NCBI RefSeq assembly: GCF_902506575.1
Contig: NZ_LR732544.1
Span: 3,927,496 to 3,990,230, forward strand
Origin: Streptomyces mexicanus
Lineage (GTDB): Bacteria; Actinomycetota; Actinomycetes; Streptomycetales; Streptomycetaceae
Length of the DNA: 62,735 nucleotides
Reading direction: 5' to 3'
The notes beneath the pieces were generated by a model. It worked only from the letters and a program-made list of their open reading frames with translations. It had not been told where the DNA came from and made no database searches. How positions within the stretch are numbered: position 1 is the first letter of the stretch; each line of letters starts with the position of its first letter. The position numbers and the translations under genes were made by a program. Positions 16,946 to 26,140 of this stretch are shown here, in pieces.

Positions 16946-17977
16946 ATGGCGCTCACGCTCTACGTCGACACCGCGCGCTGGCGGGCGCACCACAAGCACG
17001 TGCAGGAGCAGTTCCCGGGGCTGGTCCCGGTCTGCAAGGGCAACGGCTACGGCTTCGGGCACGAACGGCTGGCGGAGGAGGCCACCCGCATGGGTTCGGA
17101 CATCCTCGCCGTCGGCACGACCTACGAGGCCGCGCGCATCAAGGACTGGTTCAGCGGCGATCTGCTGGTGCTCACGCCCTACCGGCGCGGCGAGGAGCCG
17201 GTGCCGCTGCCCGACCGCGTGATCCGCTCGGTGTCGTCGGTCGACGGGGTGTACGGCCTGGTCGGGGCCCGGGTCGTCATCGAGGTGATGTCCTCGATGA
17301 AGCGGCACGGCGTCAGTGAGCAGGAGCTGCCGCAGCTGCACGCCGCCATCGAGAACGTCCGTCTGGAGGGCTTCGCCATCCACCTGCCGCTGGACCGCAC
17401 CGACGGCTCGGACGCCGTGGAGGAGGTCATCGGCTGGATGGACCGGCTGCGAGCGGCCCGGCTGCCGCTGCACACCATGTTCGTCAGCCATCTGAAGACC
17501 GACGAACTGGCCCGGCTGCAGCAGCAGTTCCCGCAGACCCGGTTCCGCGCCCGCATCGGCACGCGGCTGTGGCTGGGCGACCACGAGGCCACCGAGTACC
17601 GCGGCGCGGTCCTGGACGTGACCCGGGTGGCCAAGGGCGACCGCTTCGGCTACCGGCAGCAGAAGGCGGCCTCCGACGGCTTCCTGGTGGTGGTGGCGGG
17701 CGGCACGTCCCACGGGGTGGGCCTGGAGGCGCCCAAGGCGCTGCACGGCGTCATGCCCCGCGCCAAGGGGGTGGCCCGCGCCGGCCTGGCCACGGTCAAC
17801 CGCAACCTGTCGCCGTTCGTCTGGGGCGGCAAGCAGCGCTGGTTCGCCGAGCCGCCGCACATGCAGGTCTCGATCCTCTTCGTGCCCTCGGACGCCCCGG
17901 AACCGAAGGTCGGTGACGAGCTGGTGGCCCATCTGCGGCACACCACCACGCAGTTCGACCGGCTCGTGGACCGCTGA
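16946..17977 (+). CDS. Alanine-racemase-like fold-type III PLP protein
   Basis: Encodes 343 residues. The motif LVPVCKGNGYGFGHERLA at about residues 26-43 matches the PLP-lysine site of alanine racemase (Lys31), and MFVSHLKTDELARLQQQF matches the barrel region. FRARIGTRLWLGD and AKGDRFGYRQQ occupy the place of the second catalytic region (the usual GYGDG tyrosine loop), but the fit is loose. It is shorter than typical Alr (about 370-390 residues). True racemase activity is therefore uncertain; a role in wall-precursor chemistry beside FemX is an inference. A 24-bp segment spanning its stop codon is duplicated just downstream. Confidence 0.75.
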   Translation: MALTLYVDTARWRAHHKHVQEQFPGLVPVCKGNGYGFGHERLAEEATRMGSDILAVGTTYEAARIKDWFSGDLLVLTPYRRGEEPVPLPDRVIRSVSSVDGVYGLVGARVVIEVMSSMKRHGVSEQELPQLHAAIENVRLEGFAIHLPLDRTDGSDAVEEVIGWMDRLRAARLPLHTMFVSHLKTDELARLQQQFPQTRFRARIGTRLWLGDHEATEYRGAVLDVTRVAKGDRFGYRQQKAASDGFLVVVAGGTSHGVGLEAPKALHGVMPRAKGVARAGLATVNRNLSPFVWGGKQRWFAEPPHMQVSILFVPSDAPEPKVGDELVAHLRHTTTQFDRLVDR

Positions 17978-18026
17978 GCGACCGACGCCTGGTCCGTTGA
18001 GCGACCGGCTCGTGGACCGCTGAGCG
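17957..18026. repeat. 24-bp direct repeat spanning the racemase-like gene's stop
   Basis: The 24 bp at 17957-17980, which encode the last residues and the stop, recur exactly at 18003-18026, a 46-bp step. It looks like a local slippage duplication. Confidence 0.85.
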
Positions 18027-18066
18027 CACTGCCGACTCGGCCGCAGCTCGCCGACCCGTACATGTA

Positions 18067-18104
18067 CGAAGGCCGCACCCGGCGCCTGCCGGATGCGGCC
18101 TTCG
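18067..18104. terminator. Terminator hairpin between convergent genes
   Basis: Perfect 11-bp arms (18067-18077 and 18094-18104), CGAAGGCCGCA and its complement, lie between the racemase-like gene and the convergent GT87 gene. Confidence 0.8.
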
Positions 18105-18130
18105 GCACGTCCCTCACGCCCGCCGTTCGC

Positions 18131-19645
18131 TCACGGTGAACGGTCCTCCGGAGCATGCACCGGCCGGCTGCCCCACCGCACCTGCGCCACCTCGGCGTGC
18201 GCCGCGTGATGTGCGGGACGGGCCGCGCCCCCGAGGACGAACACGTCCTCCGCACCGTCCAGCACGCCGCCCGAGGGATCGTCGTCCCCGGCCCGGCGCA
18301 CCACGTCCCGGTCGGGCAGCAGGATGTCGCGGACGACGACCGCGCACAGGTAGAGCGTCCCGGCCAGATGCACGGCGATCGCCCAGTGGTAGCCGTCGGC
18401 CGGCAGTCCCTTGTGCGCGTCCCCGCTGGTCGTGTAGGCGAGGTACATCCAGATGCCGAGGTAGTACGCCACCTCGCAGGCCTGCCAGATCAGGAAGTCC
18501 CGCCACTTGGGGCGCGCGAGGACCGCCAGCGGGACCAGCCACAGCACGTACTGCGGCGAGTAGACCTTGTTGGTGAGGATGAAGGCCGCCACGGCCAGAA
18601 AGGCCAGCTGGGCGAAGCGCGGCCGGCGCGGAGCGGTCAGCGTCAGGGCGGCGATGCCGAGGAAGCACAGCACCACCAGGAGCGTGGCGGTGGTGTTCAC
18701 GAAGTCGGTGCTGGGCGGGTGGCTCGAGTTCTGTGCCCAGATCAGCCAGAAGGAGCCGAAGTCCACGCCCCGGTCATGGCTGAACCGGTAGAACTGCCAC
18801 CAGCCTTCCCGGGCGAAGGCCAGCACCGGCAGGTTCACCACCAGCCAGGCGACGACCGCACCGGCGAGGGCTCGCCCGTACTCCCGCCATCGGCCCGCGC
18901 GCCAGCACAGGAAGAGCAGCGGGGCGAGCAGGAGGACCGGGTAGAGCTTGGCCGCGGTGGCCAGCCCCAGCAGGACGCCGAAGGCGAGGGAACGGCCCCT
19001 GGACCACATCAGCATGGCGGCAGCCGTCAGGGCGACGGCCAGCAGGTCCCAGTTGATGGTCGCGGTCAGGACGAAGGCCGGGGCCAGGGCGACCAGCAGG
19101 CCGTCCCAGGGCCGCCGGGCGTGGGTGCGCACCACACAGACGGCGATGACGGCCGCGCACGCCATCAGCATCCCGGCGTTGACCATCCAGTACCACCGCT
19201 CCTGGTGCTGGATGCTGCCGCTGTGCGGGGTGAGCCAGGATGCCACCTCCATGAACACGCCGGTCAGCACCGGGTACTCCAGGTACGGCATGTCGCCGGG
19301 GAGCTTGTCGAAGTAGGGCACCAGACCGTCGGAGAAGCCGCGCCCCTGGTACAGGTGCGGGATGTCCGAGTAGCAGGCCTTGGTGTACTGCGAGCTCGCG
19401 CCGAAGAACCAGGCGCTGTGGTAGCACGGCGCCTTCTGGACCAGGCCGAGCGCGAACATGCCGATCGCGACGAGCGCGACGACCCGTACCGGGGTCCACC
19501 AGGACGTGCCGAGCAGGGCACGCCGACCGAGAGGACCGCCGATCAGCTCGCTGCCGGCTGCGGCGACCGGGTCCTCCTGGGTCGGCCGCACCGGGCCGGG
19601 GTCGGGCTGGTGCACGCTCGCTTGCGTCGATTCAGCACGGGGCAT
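18131..19645 (-). CDS. GT87-family (DUF2029) polyprenyl-phosphate-mannose-type glycosyltransferase
   Basis: Encodes about 504 residues with ten or so membrane helices, the architecture of GT-C enzymes that use polyprenyl-phosphate sugars on the outer membrane face. Motifs include YEYP-like MPYLEYPVLTGVFME (about residues 118-132), NWDLLAVALTAAAML, and KLYPVLLLAPLL, typical of the DUF2029/GT87 mannosyltransferases. The C-terminal tail of about 60 residues is soluble. The ATG at 19645 is preferred to an upstream one 69 bp away because the extension is arginine-rich. A parS site lies 70 bp upstream. The acceptor may be a lipoglycan or wall polymer. Confidence 0.85.
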   Translation of the reverse strand: MPRAESTQASVHQPDPGPVRPTQEDPVAAAGSELIGGPLGRRALLGTSWWTPVRVVALVAIGMFALGLVQKAPCYHSAWFFGASSQYTKACYSDIPHLYQGRGFSDGLVPYFDKLPGDMPYLEYPVLTGVFMEVASWLTPHSGSIQHQERWYWMVNAGMLMACAAVIAVCVVRTHARRPWDGLLVALAPAFVLTATINWDLLAVALTAAAMLMWSRGRSLAFGVLLGLATAAKLYPVLLLAPLLFLCWRAGRWREYGRALAGAVVAWLVVNLPVLAFAREGWWQFYRFSHDRGVDFGSFWLIWAQNSSHPPSTDFVNTTATLLVVLCFLGIAALTLTAPRRPRFAQLAFLAVAAFILTNKVYSPQYVLWLVPLAVLARPKWRDFLIWQACEVAYYLGIWMYLAYTTSGDAHKGLPADGYHWAIAVHLAGTLYLCAVVVRDILLPDRDVVRRAGDDDPSGGVLDGAEDVFVLGGAARPAHHAAHAEVAQVRWGSRPVHAPEDRSP

Positions 19646-19714
19646 GCCGCCATCCTGCCGTACGCGGCCGGGGACGCGCGTGGGCCGCCGCACCTGGCGG
19701 GTGCGACGGCCCAC

Positions 19715-19728
19715 GTTTCACGTGAAAC
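19715..19728. other. parS centromere site
   Basis: A perfect GTTTCACGTGAAAC in the gap between the penicillin-binding-protein gene and the GT87 gene. Confidence 0.93.
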
Positions 19729-19751
19729 ACCGACGACGGGTGGCGTACCCG

Positions 19752-22457
19752 CTAGGGGTTGCCGCCTCCGAAGAAGCCTCCATTGCCATTGCCGTTGCCC
19801 CGGCTGTTTCCGGTGCCACCGGCGTCGGCCGTCTCACTGGAGCTGGGGGACGGGAAGTCGCCGCCGTTCGCGCCGCCGTTGTTGTCGGTGCCCCCGTTGT
19901 CACCGGTCTGACCGCCGTTGTCGGCGCAGCCGAAGAATCCGCAGTGGGACTCGGTCGGCGTGGGCGACGGGCTGGTCTGCGTCGCGCTGGGCGTGGGCGT
20001 CGGCGTCGGGGTCGGCGACTGGGTCCGGGTGACCGTCGGCGTGGGCGTGGGGCTGGGAGCGGCGTGGACGACCTCGCCGATGGGCTGCGGTGCCGGGAAG
20101 GACTCCGCCGGCTCGCCCTTGAGCGCCTGCAGCATGTAGTCGTGCCAGATCTCGGCCGGGAACGAGGCGCCGTGGATCTTCTCCTGGTCACCCGTTCCGT
20201 ACATCTCGAGGAACTGGCGCTGCTTGTTGCTCGCGTCGTCGTCGAGCCGGAACATGCTGATCGCCGTGGACAGCTGCGGGGTGTAGCCGACGAACCAGGC
20301 GGACTTGTTGCCGTCCGTGGTGCCGGTCTTGCCGGCCACCTCACGCCCGGGCAGCTGTGCGTGGGTACCCGTGCCCTTGTCCACCACGGTCTTCAGGACG
20401 TCGGTGACGTTGTCGGCCACCTTGGCGGTGAAGGCCTGCTTGGTCGCGCTCCGGTGCGTGTAGACCGGGCCGTCCTGGTTCACGACCTTGGTGACCGAGT
20501 AGGGGTCGTTCTGCTTGCCGCTGGCGGCGAAGGTCGCGTAGGCACCGGCCATCCGGATGGCGCTCGGGTCCGAGATGCCGATGGAGAAGGAGGGGTAGGT
20601 GGTGCCGGTCAGGCTGTTCCGCAGCAGACCGGCGTCCAGCGCCGCCTGCTTGACCTTGTCCAGGCCCACGTCCATGCCCAGCTGCACGTAGACGGAGTTC
20701 ACGGACTGCCGCATGGCCTCACGCAGGTCGATCATGTAGTCGGGCGGGGAGCCCACCGACTCGTCGCCGTCGTTGCGCTGCAACCACTCCTCGCCCTTCT
20801 CGTTCGTCCAGACGCTCCCGTCGTAGGTCTTGATCTTGAGCTTGTTCTTGCCGCTGTAGCGGCTCTTGGGGGACACCAGGGTGCGCTCGCCCGGCCCCTG
20901 CGTCGGCCCCAGGTGGGGGTTCCGCACGCCGTCGCGCATCGCCGCCGCGAGCACGAACGGCTTGAACGTCGAACCGACCTGCGCACCGGTGGCGTCGGCG
21001 TTGTTGGTGAAGTGCTTGGTGGCGTCCTCACCGCCGTAGATCGCCTCGATGGCGCCCGTCTTCGGGTCCACCGAGGCCCCGCCGAACTGGACGTAGGTGT
21101 CGGTCTTCGGGCGTTCCTTGGGCTTGATGTTGGCCTGCCGGACCTTGGTGACCGCCGTCTCCAGCTCCTGGACCTTCTTCTTGTCGAAGGTCGTGTGGAT
21201 CTGGTAGCCACCGCGCTGCAGGTCGTCGGCGGTGATGTCCGTGTTGTTGATGACGTAGGCCTTGGCGAGGTCGACGAGGTAGCCGATCTGGCCGCTCAGC
21301 CGGGTGTTCGACCGGGGGTTCTGCCACTTGGGCAGCGTGGTGTACTTGGCCCGCTCGGCGGCGCTGAGGTGGCCGTACTTGACCATCTTGTCGAGCGTGT
21401 CCTGCATCTGGGTCAGGGCACGCCTCTTGTTGTCCTCCGGAGTGGCGCTCGGGTCGATGGAGGTCGCGCCCGCCGGGTCGTAGTACGTCGCGCCCTTGAG
21501 CATCGCCGCCAGGAAGGCGCACTCCCCGGCGTTCAGGTCCTTGGCGTCCTTGTTGAAGTACGCGCGCGAAGCCGCCTGGAGGCCGTAGGCCCCGCGCCCG
21601 TAGTACGCGGAGTTGAGATAGCCGGCCATGATCTGCTTCTTGGGCACCTTGGCGCCGACCTTGATCGCGACGAAGATCTCCTTGAACTTGCGGGAGATGG
21701 TCTGCGACTGGTCGTCCAGCATGGCGTTCTTGACGTACTGCTGGGTGATGGTGGATCCGCCCTGGGTCTGTCCGCCCCGCGCCATGTTGAACACGGCCCG
21801 GGCGATGCCCTTCACGTCGATGCCGCTGTCGGTCTCGAAGGTCTTGTTCTCCTGCGAGATGACCGCGTACCGCATCTCCCGGGGAATGTCCGAGTAGTTC
21901 AGGATCTGGCGGTTGATCTCACCACCCGTCCGCACCATCTCGCTGCCGTCGGCCCAGTAGTACACGTTGTTCTGGGCGATGGCCGTCTTGGCGACGTCCG
22001 GCACGTCCACCATCGCGTAGCCGACTCCGGCCACCGCGACCAGGCTGCCGACGAAGCCGATGAACAGCCCGGCCACCAGCTTCCAGGACGGCATCCAGCG
22101 TTGCCAGCCGTACTTGTCGGACCGCGGGTAGTCGATGAGCCGCTTCCGTCCCGGCGGTGCCGCGCGCCCGCGTCCGCGTCCGGGACCGTTCGGCCCGCCG
22201 GGCCCGGCCCCTCTGCGCCGGCCACCGCTTCTCTGTGCCGCCCTGCGGGCCGCGGCGCGCCCGCCGTACGGGCGTGCTTCCTCTCCCGCGCCGTACGAGC
22301 CCGATCCGTAGGAAGTGGACCCGTAGGAGTCGGCAGGAGATCCGTTGGCGCCTCGCGGTGCCGCACGGCGGCCGGAGGCCGGACCGGACTGGCCACGCCG
22401 GGCCGCGGCTCGTCCGCCTCCCTGCGGCTGCGGCGGTTTGCGACGGTGCTCGCTCAT
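19752..22457 (-). CDS. Class A penicillin-binding protein (transglycosylase/transpeptidase)
   Basis: Encodes 901 residues. A basic, Gly/Arg/Tyr-rich cytoplasmic tail (1-125) precedes one membrane helix (about 126-150). The glycosyltransferase-51 domain follows (ISQENKTFETDSGID, GGSTITQQYVKNA, KKQIMAGYLNSAYYGRGAYG). The transpeptidase domain has all three motifs: STFK in AQVGSTFKPF, SVN in AMRQSVNSVY, and KTGT in VAGKTGTTDGN. The exported C-terminus is Pro-Thr repeats, then a Gly/Asn-rich tail. It polymerises and cross-links peptidoglycan. The GT51 EDRxF motif appears here as QENKTF, keeping the glutamate but not the canonical aspartate. Confidence 0.95.
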   Translation of the reverse strand: MSEHRRKPPQPQGGGRAAARRGQSGPASGRRAAPRGANGSPADSYGSTSYGSGSYGAGEEARPYGGRAAARRAAQRSGGRRRGAGPGGPNGPGRGRGRAAPPGRKRLIDYPRSDKYGWQRWMPSWKLVAGLFIGFVGSLVAVAGVGYAMVDVPDVAKTAIAQNNVYYWADGSEMVRTGGEINRQILNYSDIPREMRYAVISQENKTFETDSGIDVKGIARAVFNMARGGQTQGGSTITQQYVKNAMLDDQSQTISRKFKEIFVAIKVGAKVPKKQIMAGYLNSAYYGRGAYGLQAASRAYFNKDAKDLNAGECAFLAAMLKGATYYDPAGATSIDPSATPEDNKRRALTQMQDTLDKMVKYGHLSAAERAKYTTLPKWQNPRSNTRLSGQIGYLVDLAKAYVINNTDITADDLQRGGYQIHTTFDKKKVQELETAVTKVRQANIKPKERPKTDTYVQFGGASVDPKTGAIEAIYGGEDATKHFTNNADATGAQVGSTFKPFVLAAAMRDGVRNPHLGPTQGPGERTLVSPKSRYSGKNKLKIKTYDGSVWTNEKGEEWLQRNDGDESVGSPPDYMIDLREAMRQSVNSVYVQLGMDVGLDKVKQAALDAGLLRNSLTGTTYPSFSIGISDPSAIRMAGAYATFAASGKQNDPYSVTKVVNQDGPVYTHRSATKQAFTAKVADNVTDVLKTVVDKGTGTHAQLPGREVAGKTGTTDGNKSAWFVGYTPQLSTAISMFRLDDDASNKQRQFLEMYGTGDQEKIHGASFPAEIWHDYMLQALKGEPAESFPAPQPIGEVVHAAPSPTPTPTVTRTQSPTPTPTPTPSATQTSPSPTPTESHCGFFGCADNGGQTGDNGGTDNNGGANGGDFPSPSSSETADAGGTGNSRGNGNGNGGFFGGGNP

Positions 22458-22726
22458 CGAACGATTACTCCTCGGGCAGGCGCACCCCTGCGCGCCTGGA
22501 AACGGCGGCTGGTTTCCGGTCCCCCCGAGTACGGATGTGGTCGGTCACGCATTCACCCGTACTGCACCGGGGACGAGGACGTCCCCAGGCGTCACTCGGT
22601 TCCCGGCGGTTTGCATGGCGCACAGACTACGCATCGCCACAACCTGCCGTGCCCCGAAGTTCACCCCAAAACAGGCAACTTGCCACCACCGAAACAGTGA
22701 TGTGATCCCGTTCACCATGTCCCCCC
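22458..22726. other. Intergenic region upstream of the penicillin-binding-protein gene
   Basis: No gene is seen. It must hold the minus-strand promoter of the penicillin-binding-protein gene; TAGTCT (complement of 22624-22629) is a possible -10 without a convincing -35. A small perfect hairpin (GGGGACG/CGTCCCC, 22569-22575 and 22580-22586) lies about 110 bp upstream of the start codon. Confidence 0.4.
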
Positions 22727-22779
22727 TTGTCGCACGCGCGGGGCCGTTCTATCGTCGGGATGTATCGAGTCGATACATC
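22727..22779 (+). promoter_or_regulatory. padR promoter with a palindromic operator on the start site
   Basis: TTGTCG (22727-22732), a 17-bp spacer and TATCGT (22750-22755) form a good housekeeping promoter. The expected start, near 22761, falls inside a perfect dyad at 22759-22779 with 10-bp arms (GATGTATCGA / TCGATACATC) around one G. This is the best candidate for the PadR binding site, so feedback repression is expected. Confidence 0.7.
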
Positions 22780-22854
22780 AGCACGACATAAAGACCGTCA
22801 CGGCACCCGGAGCGGCATCCGCCGGCCCGGGTCGCGGCAGAGAGGAGGCGACGT

Positions 22855-23538
22855 ATGGGCCGGCGTTCCGGGATCCTTGAGTTCGCCGTACTCGGTCTGC
22901 TTCGCGAGTCCCCGATGCACGGCTACGAGCTGCGCAAACGACTCAATACGTCACTGGGTGTCTTCCGCGCCTTCAGCTACGGGACGCTCTACCCCTGCCT
23001 CAAGACGCTGGTCGCCAACGGCTGGCTGACCGAGGAACCGGGGAACACCAGCGAGGACGCCCTGGCCGCTCCGCTCGCGGGGCGCCGCGCCAAGATCGTC
23101 TATCGGCTGACGGCGGAAGGTAAGGAGCACTTCGAGGACCTGCTCTCCCAGACCGGCCCCGACACGTACGACGACGAGCACTTCGCCGCGCGCTTCGCCT
23201 TCTTCGGGCAGACGTCGCGGGATGTGCGCATGCGCGTGCTGGAGGGCCGCCGCAGCCGGCTGGAGGAGCGCCTGGAGAAGATGCGTGCCTCCCTCGCACG
23301 CACCCGGGAGCGCCTCGACGACTACACCCTCGAGCTCCAGCGCCACGGGATGGAGTCCGTGGAGCGCGAAGTGCGCTGGCTGAACGAGCTCATCGAGAGC
23401 GAGCGGGCCGGGCGGGACCTGAAGGGTTCCGCCGCCGGGGGGACCGCTCAGCAGGACACCACACAGGGAGCGACGGGCGGCCTGCCCCGGTCCGGGGATC
23501 CTTCCCGGCCGGATACGCCCGGCGACACCGCCACGTGA
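22855..23538 (+). CDS. PadR-family transcriptional regulator
   Basis: Encodes 227 residues. The winged helix is [21 protein letters not shown] followed by [19 protein letters not shown] and [18 protein letters not shown], all PadR hallmarks. The C-terminal half (about residues 128-185) is a long amphipathic dimerisation helix rich in Arg and Glu, of the Vir_act_alpha_C type, with a disordered tail. AGAGGAGG precedes the ATG. It lies 44 bp upstream of ino1 on the same strand with no terminator between, so it probably controls an operon containing inositol-phosphate synthase. The ligand is unknown. Confidence 0.9.
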   Translation: MGRRSGILEFAVLGLLRESPMHGYELRKRLNTSLGVFRAFSYGTLYPCLKTLVANGWLTEEPGNTSEDALAAPLAGRRAKIVYRLTAEGKEHFEDLLSQTGPDTYDDEHFAARFAFFGQTSRDVRMRVLEGRRSRLEERLEKMRASLARTRERLDDYTLELQRHGMESVEREVRWLNELIESERAGRDLKGSAAGGTAQQDTTQGATGGLPRSGDPSRPDTPGDTAT

Positions 23539-23582
23539 GGTCCCGTCGGGGCTTCACCGAGTACACACAGGGAGCAACCGGA

Positions 23583-24665
23583 ATGGGTTCGGTTCGCGTA
23601 GCCATCGTCGGTGTGGGCAACTGCGCCGCATCGCTGGTGCAGGGCGTCGAGTACTACAAGGACGCCGACCCGGCGTCCAAGGTCCCGGGCCTGATGCACG
23701 TGCAGTTCGGCGACTACCACGTGCGGGACATCGAGTTCGTCGCCGCCTTCGACGTCGACGCGAAGAAGGTCGGCCTGGACCTCGCGGACGCCATCGGCGC
23801 CTCCGAGAACAACACCATCAAGATCTGCGACGTCCCCTCCACCGGCGTGACGGTGCAGCGCGGCCACACCCTGGACGGCCTGGGCAAGTACTACCGCCAG
23901 ACCATCGAGGAGTCCGCCGAGGAGCCGGTCGACGTCGTCCAGGTCCTGAAGGACAAGCAGGTCGACGTCCTCGTCTGCTACCTGCCCGTGGGCTCCGAGG
24001 ACGCGGCGAAGTTCTACGCCCAGTGCGCCATCGACGCCAAGGTCGCCTTCGTCAACGCCCTTCCGGTCTTCATCGCCGGCACCAAGGAGTGGGCCGACAA
24101 GTTCACCGAGGCCGGTGTGCCGATCGTCGGTGACGACATCAAGTCGCAGGTCGGCGCCACCATCACGCACCGCGTCATGGCGAAGCTGTTCGAGGACCGG
24201 GGCGTCATCCTGGACCGCACGATGCAGCTGAACGTCGGCGGCAACATGGACTTCAAGAACATGCTCGAGCGCGAGCGCCTGGAGTCCAAGAAGATCTCCA
24301 AGACGCAGGCCGTCACCTCCCAGATCCCCGACCGGGACCTGGGCGAGAAGAACGTCCACATCGGCCCGTCCGACTACGTGGCCTGGCTGGACGACCGCAA
24401 GTGGGCCTACGTGCGCCTGGAGGGCCGCGCCTTCGGTGACGTCCCGCTGAACCTGGAGTACAAGCTCGAGGTCTGGGACTCCCCGAACTCCGCGGGCGTC
24501 ATCATCGACGCGCTGCGCGCCGCGAAGATCGCCAAGGACCGCGGCATCGGCGGCCCCGTGCTGTCCGCGTCCTCGTACTTCATGAAGTCCCCGCCGGTGC
24601 AGTACTTCGACGACGAGGCCCGCGAGAACGTCGAGAAGTTCATCCGCGGCGAGGTCGAGCGCTAA
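23583..24665 (+). CDS. ino1: Inositol-3-phosphate synthase (myo-inositol-1-phosphate synthase)
   Basis: Encodes 360 residues. The Rossmann start [21 protein letters not shown] binds NAD. Further family features are [30 protein letters not shown], and the C-terminal [20 protein letters not shown]. The enzyme converts glucose-6-phosphate to inositol phosphate, feeding phosphatidylinositol and mycothiol in actinobacteria. The ATG at 23583 follows GGGAG. It is most likely co-transcribed with the upstream padR-family gene and is closed by a strong terminator. Confidence 0.96.
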   Translation: MGSVRVAIVGVGNCAASLVQGVEYYKDADPASKVPGLMHVQFGDYHVRDIEFVAAFDVDAKKVGLDLADAIGASENNTIKICDVPSTGVTVQRGHTLDGLGKYYRQTIEESAEEPVDVVQVLKDKQVDVLVCYLPVGSEDAAKFYAQCAIDAKVAFVNALPVFIAGTKEWADKFTEAGVPIVGDDIKSQVGATITHRVMAKLFEDRGVILDRTMQLNVGGNMDFKNMLERERLESKKISKTQAVTSQIPDRDLGEKNVHIGPSDYVAWLDDRKWAYVRLEGRAFGDVPLNLEYKLEVWDSPNSAGVIIDALRAAKIAKDRGIGGPVLSASSYFMKSPPVQYFDDEARENVEKFIRGEVER

Positions 24666-24692
24666 GCCGCGCCGAACGCTCCTGCCAGGGCC

Positions 24693-24730
24693 GGAAGGGT
24701 CCCCGAGGCGATTGCCCCGGGGACCCTTCC
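24693..24730 (+). terminator. Terminator after ino1
   Basis: Perfect 12-bp arms, GGAAGGGTCCCC (24693-24704) and its complement (24719-24730), with a 14-nt loop, begin 28 bp after the ino1 stop. Confidence 0.88.
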
Positions 24731-24749
24731 GTATGTGAGGCTGTGCCGC

Positions 24750-26012
24750 ATGGCCGTCGTCCGTGACCTGAGCACGCTGCTCCGATTGAGGGACTTCCGG
24801 CGTCTGCTCGCGATACGGCTGCTCTCGCAGGGTGCCGACGGCGTCTACCAGGTGGGGCTGGCCCCCTACGTCGTCTTCTCACCGGAGAAGCAGGCGTCCC
24901 CCGCCGCGGTCGCCTCCGCGATGGCGGTGCTGCTGCTGCCCTACTCCCTCGTCGGGCCGTTCGCCGGTGTGCTGCTGGACCGCTGGCGGCGCCGCCAGGT
25001 CTTCCTCCACGGCAACCTGGTGCGCGCGGCGCTGGCGGCCGCCACGGCCGCGCTGATGGTGGCCGCCGTCCCGGACTGGCTCTTCTACGTCTCCGCGCTG
25101 TGTGTCACCGCCGTGAACCGCTTCGTCCTGGCAGGACTGTCCGCAGCGCTGCCGCGCGTGGTCGATGCCGAGCGGCTGGTGATGGCGAACTCGCTGTCGC
25201 CGACGGCGGGCTCGCTGGCCGCGTTCGCGGGCGGCGGCCTCGCCTTCGTGCTGCGTCTGGTGGGGGCGGACTCCGACGCGGCCGTGGTGCTGCTGGGTGC
25301 CGCCCTGTATCTGTGCGCCGCCCTGGTGTCGCTGCTCATGGCACCGGAACTGCTGGGTCCGGACCGGGGCGTGGTGCGGCCCTCGCTCGGCACGGCCCTG
25401 ACGGGTACGGCACGGGAGCTGACGGCGGGCATGGCGCACCTGATCGCGCCGCCGCACAGGACGGCCGCCCGGGCACTGACCGCGATGTCACTGATGCGCT
25501 TCTGCTACGGCGCGCTGACCGTGATGCTGCTGATGCTGTGCCGCTACGGGCTGACCTCGGACACGGGGGAGGGACTGCGCCTGCTCGGGCTGGCCCTGGG
25601 GTTCTCGGGAGCCGGCTTCTTCGCCGCGGCCGTGGTGACCCCGTGGGCGGCCGGCCGGCTCGGCCCGGTGCGCTGGATCGTCGTGTGCGCCCTGTCGGCC
25701 GCGATCCTGCAACCCGCCCTGGGCCTGCCGTTCGCCGTGGGCCCCCTGCTGGTCGCGGCCTTCGTGCTGGGGCTGACCACCCAGGCGGCGAAGATCGCCA
25801 CGGACACGGTCGTGCAGTCCACGGTCGAGGACGGCTACCGCGGCCGGATCTTCTCCGTGTACGACGTGCTGTTCAACGTCGCCTTCGTGAGTGCGGCGGG
25901 CGTCGCCGCCCTGATGCTGCCGCCGGACGGCCGCTCGGCCGCGCTGGTGGTCACGGTCGCCGTGATCTATGCCGTGGTTGCGGCCGGCATGGGCCGGTTC
26001 GTCCGCCAGTAA
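24750..26012 (+). CDS. MFS transporter
   Basis: Encodes 420 residues with about ten to twelve membrane helices. FRRLLAIRLLSQGADGVYQVG begins the first helix, the LLDRWRRRQVFLHGN loop is the MFS motif A equivalent, and the C-terminal half contains KIATDTVVQSTVEDGYRGR. This resembles the exporter-like MFS group often annotated near ino1 in Streptomyces. The cargo is unknown. The ATG at 24750 is chosen; an upstream in-frame start 15 bp earlier is also possible. Confidence 0.88.
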   Translation: MAVVRDLSTLLRLRDFRRLLAIRLLSQGADGVYQVGLAPYVVFSPEKQASPAAVASAMAVLLLPYSLVGPFAGVLLDRWRRRQVFLHGNLVRAALAAATAALMVAAVPDWLFYVSALCVTAVNRFVLAGLSAALPRVVDAERLVMANSLSPTAGSLAAFAGGGLAFVLRLVGADSDAAVVLLGAALYLCAALVSLLMAPELLGPDRGVVRPSLGTALTGTARELTAGMAHLIAPPHRTAARALTAMSLMRFCYGALTVMLLMLCRYGLTSDTGEGLRLLGLALGFSGAGFFAAAVVTPWAAGRLGPVRWIVVCALSAAILQPALGLPFAVGPLLVAAFVLGLTTQAAKIATDTVVQSTVEDGYRGRIFSVYDVLFNVAFVSAAGVAALMLPPDGRSAALVVTVAVIYAVVAAGMGRFVRQ

Positions 26013-26140
26013 GTGTCACATCAGTGACACAGACCTCCTGGAGGACACCGGGCTGTCAGCGGGGGCCTGTAGCTTACGTGGGTCTTATGTCGACGCCATG
26101 TCCGCGTCATCCTGCCTACGTTCCACAGGGGGACTCCCAC

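Noticed and set aside
15539..17941. Very long open frame of 800 codons antisense to femX and the racemase-like gene
   Set aside because: It is a high-GC shadow: Arg/Gln/His/Asp-rich with no domain, opposite two well-supported genes. The same applies to the long antisense frames at 28615-31293, 31562-35509, 46113-49025 and 53958-58778.
19458..22700. Long plus-strand frame of over 1000 codons antisense to the penicillin-binding-protein gene
   Set aside because: It has no family features and mirrors codon-position GC bias of the real gene on the other strand.
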